Shown: one piece after another, positions 35,954 through 37,405 of the stretch
How the letters are laid out: every line of letters starts with the position of its first letter
Position numbering within the stretch: the first letter of the stretch is position 1
NCBI GenBank assembly: GCA_015231325.1
Contig: JADGBS010000014.1
Coordinates: forward strand, 1-37,405
DNA length: 37,405 nt
Direction of reading: 5' to 3'
From: Oligoflexia bacterium
GTDB lineage: Bacteria; Bdellovibrionota; Bacteriovoracia; Bacteriovoracales; Bacteriovoracaceae
Made by a program: the position numbers and the translations under genes
The notes under the pieces: model-generated
The model's input: the letters and a program-made list of their open reading frames with translations, nothing else
What the model was told of the DNA's origin: nothing
The model's database searches: none

Positions 35954-37225
35954 TTATCTCCTGCGTTGACGAAATTTTCGCTTTATCTCATTGCTGGCCT
36001 TTGATGCGTTGTCGATTATTTCTGGAGTGACAAAAACTACAAATTGGCTTTTGGAAATAGCGTGCGATTTAGATCTCAAGAAAGAGAATAGTGGTATGGC
36101 GCCCTCGACCTTGTCTTGTCCGAACGGTGGGTCTTTATCATATTGGGTTTGTGACTCATTAAGAGCGATACCACCGACCACGGCGGATTCTTTATCGTTC
36201 ACGATCAGTATTGTTCTGATATTATTTTCAGTAGTACCACTTTGACCTTGACCGAGACTGACCCCAATACCTAGACCTAATTCGATTTTATCATTTCCAA
36301 CTATGCTGGCCTTAACTTTGAAACTAAATCCAGTTTTAACCTGCAATACTCTGGAAAATTCTCCTGTACCTAAGGTGAAGGGAATAGTGGTGTTTTTTGT
36401 GACAGTAACCTCCTCTTTCGCCTTATCTTTTACAATAATTAATCCCGATTGAATCTCACGAGCATGGCCAGCACTTTTTGCGGCGGCCAATTGAGGTAGT
36501 AAATTCGCGAGAGTTCCTGAGAAGGTTCCGTTAGATTTAGTAGTAACTCCATCGGTAGTTGTTTTTCCAAATTGGATTTGGCCACCTCCCCCTTGTGCCA
36601 TTGTTGGTGTCCATTTGAACCCAAATATCTTACTGTAGTCTTTGGTCAATTCTACAAATTGTGCAATGATCTTTATCATTTTAGCGGCAGGGGGCGGTTG
36701 TTTTTGTTGAGCAGCAGCACCTTCGCTAACGGTAATAAAATTTTCAATGACACCTCTACCTTTTATCTCATTCAATTTTCCTGATTTTTGCGAGAGAGTG
36801 GTTATTCTATCTGGAACGAAGCCGGAGACAATCCTGGTGGCGAGATCTCTGTCTGAATCTTTTCCTACCACTCCCTCTATCCAGTACACACGATTAACTA
36901 TGCGAACTGTAACATCTTTGAGACCAGCACGTTTTAATTCATCTTTCATCTTTTCTAAAATTATTCTTTCGGTGTGGGGTGAGAGTTCATATAATTGTAT
37001 AACGTCTTTGTAACCTTCTAAAACAGTACTTACTCTTCCTATTTCACTAGGAACAACGATTTCTCCTTCCACGCATACTTTTCCTCCCCTGATTACGATC
37101 TTCAACCCCTCGACATCACCTAAAAATTCATTTAACTCCGTTACTACCTGCGATAGATTACTGGAAGTAATCTTTATTTTTAATTTTGCACTAACATTAA
37201 TTATTAGATTAATCATTTTGTACAA
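35954..37225 (-). CDS. Tad/Flp pilus secretin (RcpA/CpaC-like) with BON-like domain; no obvious signal peptide
   Basis: LINVSAKLKIKI N0-like start, BON-like TERIILEKMKDELKRAGLKDVTVRIVNRVYWIEGVV, secretin core ending VGGIALNESQTQYDKDPPFGQDKVEGAIPLFSFLRSKSHAISKSQFVVFVTPEII. Confidence 0.85.
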   Translation of the reverse strand: MYKMINLIINVSAKLKIKITSSNLSQVVTELNEFLGDVEGLKIVIRGGKVCVEGEIVVPSEIGRVSTVLEGYKDVIQLYELSPHTERIILEKMKDELKRAGLKDVTVRIVNRVYWIEGVVGKDSDRDLATRIVSGFVPDRITTLSQKSGKLNEIKGRGVIENFITVSEGAAAQQKQPPPAAKMIKIIAQFVELTKDYSKIFGFKWTPTMAQGGGGQIQFGKTTTDGVTTKSNGTFSGTLANLLPQLAAAKSAGHAREIQSGLIIVKDKAKEEVTVTKNTTIPFTLGTGEFSRVLQVKTGFSFKVKASIVGNDKIELGLGIGVSLGQGQSGTTENNIRTILIVNDKESAVVGGIALNESQTQYDKDPPFGQDKVEGAIPLFSFLRSKSHAISKSQFVVFVTPEIIDNASKASNEIKRKFRQRRR

Positions 37226-37332
37226 ATTTTTGTGTCTTCAGACCGGAAATCAAGTTTTCACACCAATAATTAAACATTTTTTTTTTTAGATAAGATTAAA
37301 AAAAAAGATGTCTGGTTTTAAATTTGCACATT

Positions 37333-37384
37333 AAAAAAAAAAAATAAACAGGCATAAAATTACTTTCTTTCAAAATACCTGTTT
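37333..37384 (-). terminator. Putative intrinsic terminator on the minus strand, between the gene beyond the window edge and the secretin
   Basis: Minus strand AAACAGGTAT-N19-ATGCCTGTTT (one mismatch) followed by A and a T-run of ~12. Confidence 0.45.
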
Positions 37385-37405
37385 CAGGTTCGTTCTGTTC
37401 AGTCG

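Noticed and set aside
1-37405. CRISPR array, transposon, prophage or integron
   Set aside because: No regularly spaced repeats, transposase, integrase or phage structural motifs; the tandem repeats present are short, coding or intergenic microsatellite-like units.

Overview
AT-rich chromosomal window with a gene content typical of a Bdellovibrio-like organism (Bdellovibrionota; taxonomy inferred, not tested). The first ~29 kb is mostly housekeeping: gyrB (3' part), gyrA, a TPR-like lipoprotein, the F0 genes atpB/atpE with two small upstream membrane proteins, marC, a lytic transglycosylase, tRNA-Arg(ACG), a PilZ-like protein, tadA, glpK, a TadE/Flp-like prepilin, a cNMP-binding protein, ppx/gppA, mtnA, an AsmA-like protein, a UvrD/PcrA helicase, glmS, glmU and lon. 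The last ~7 kb (30.8-37.2 kb, minus strand) is the most interesting part. A small secreted Cys-containing protein and an RHS/YD-repeat protein sit directly behind a Tad/Flp pilus module (T2SSF platform protein, a fused TadZ-TadA ATPase, an RcpA/CpaC secretin). This layout matches the Bdellovibrio host-interaction (hit) locus, which is linked to the predatory versus prey-independent switch. Other notable points: three long conserved genes (gyrA, slt, lon) each show one frame break; GyrA has Gly at the E. coli D87 position; several housekeeping enzymes carry low-complexity insertions; a terminator-like hairpin lies inside the 3' end of the hit-like gene; and the secretin has no visible signal peptide. 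No CRISPR array, transposon or prophage was seen.
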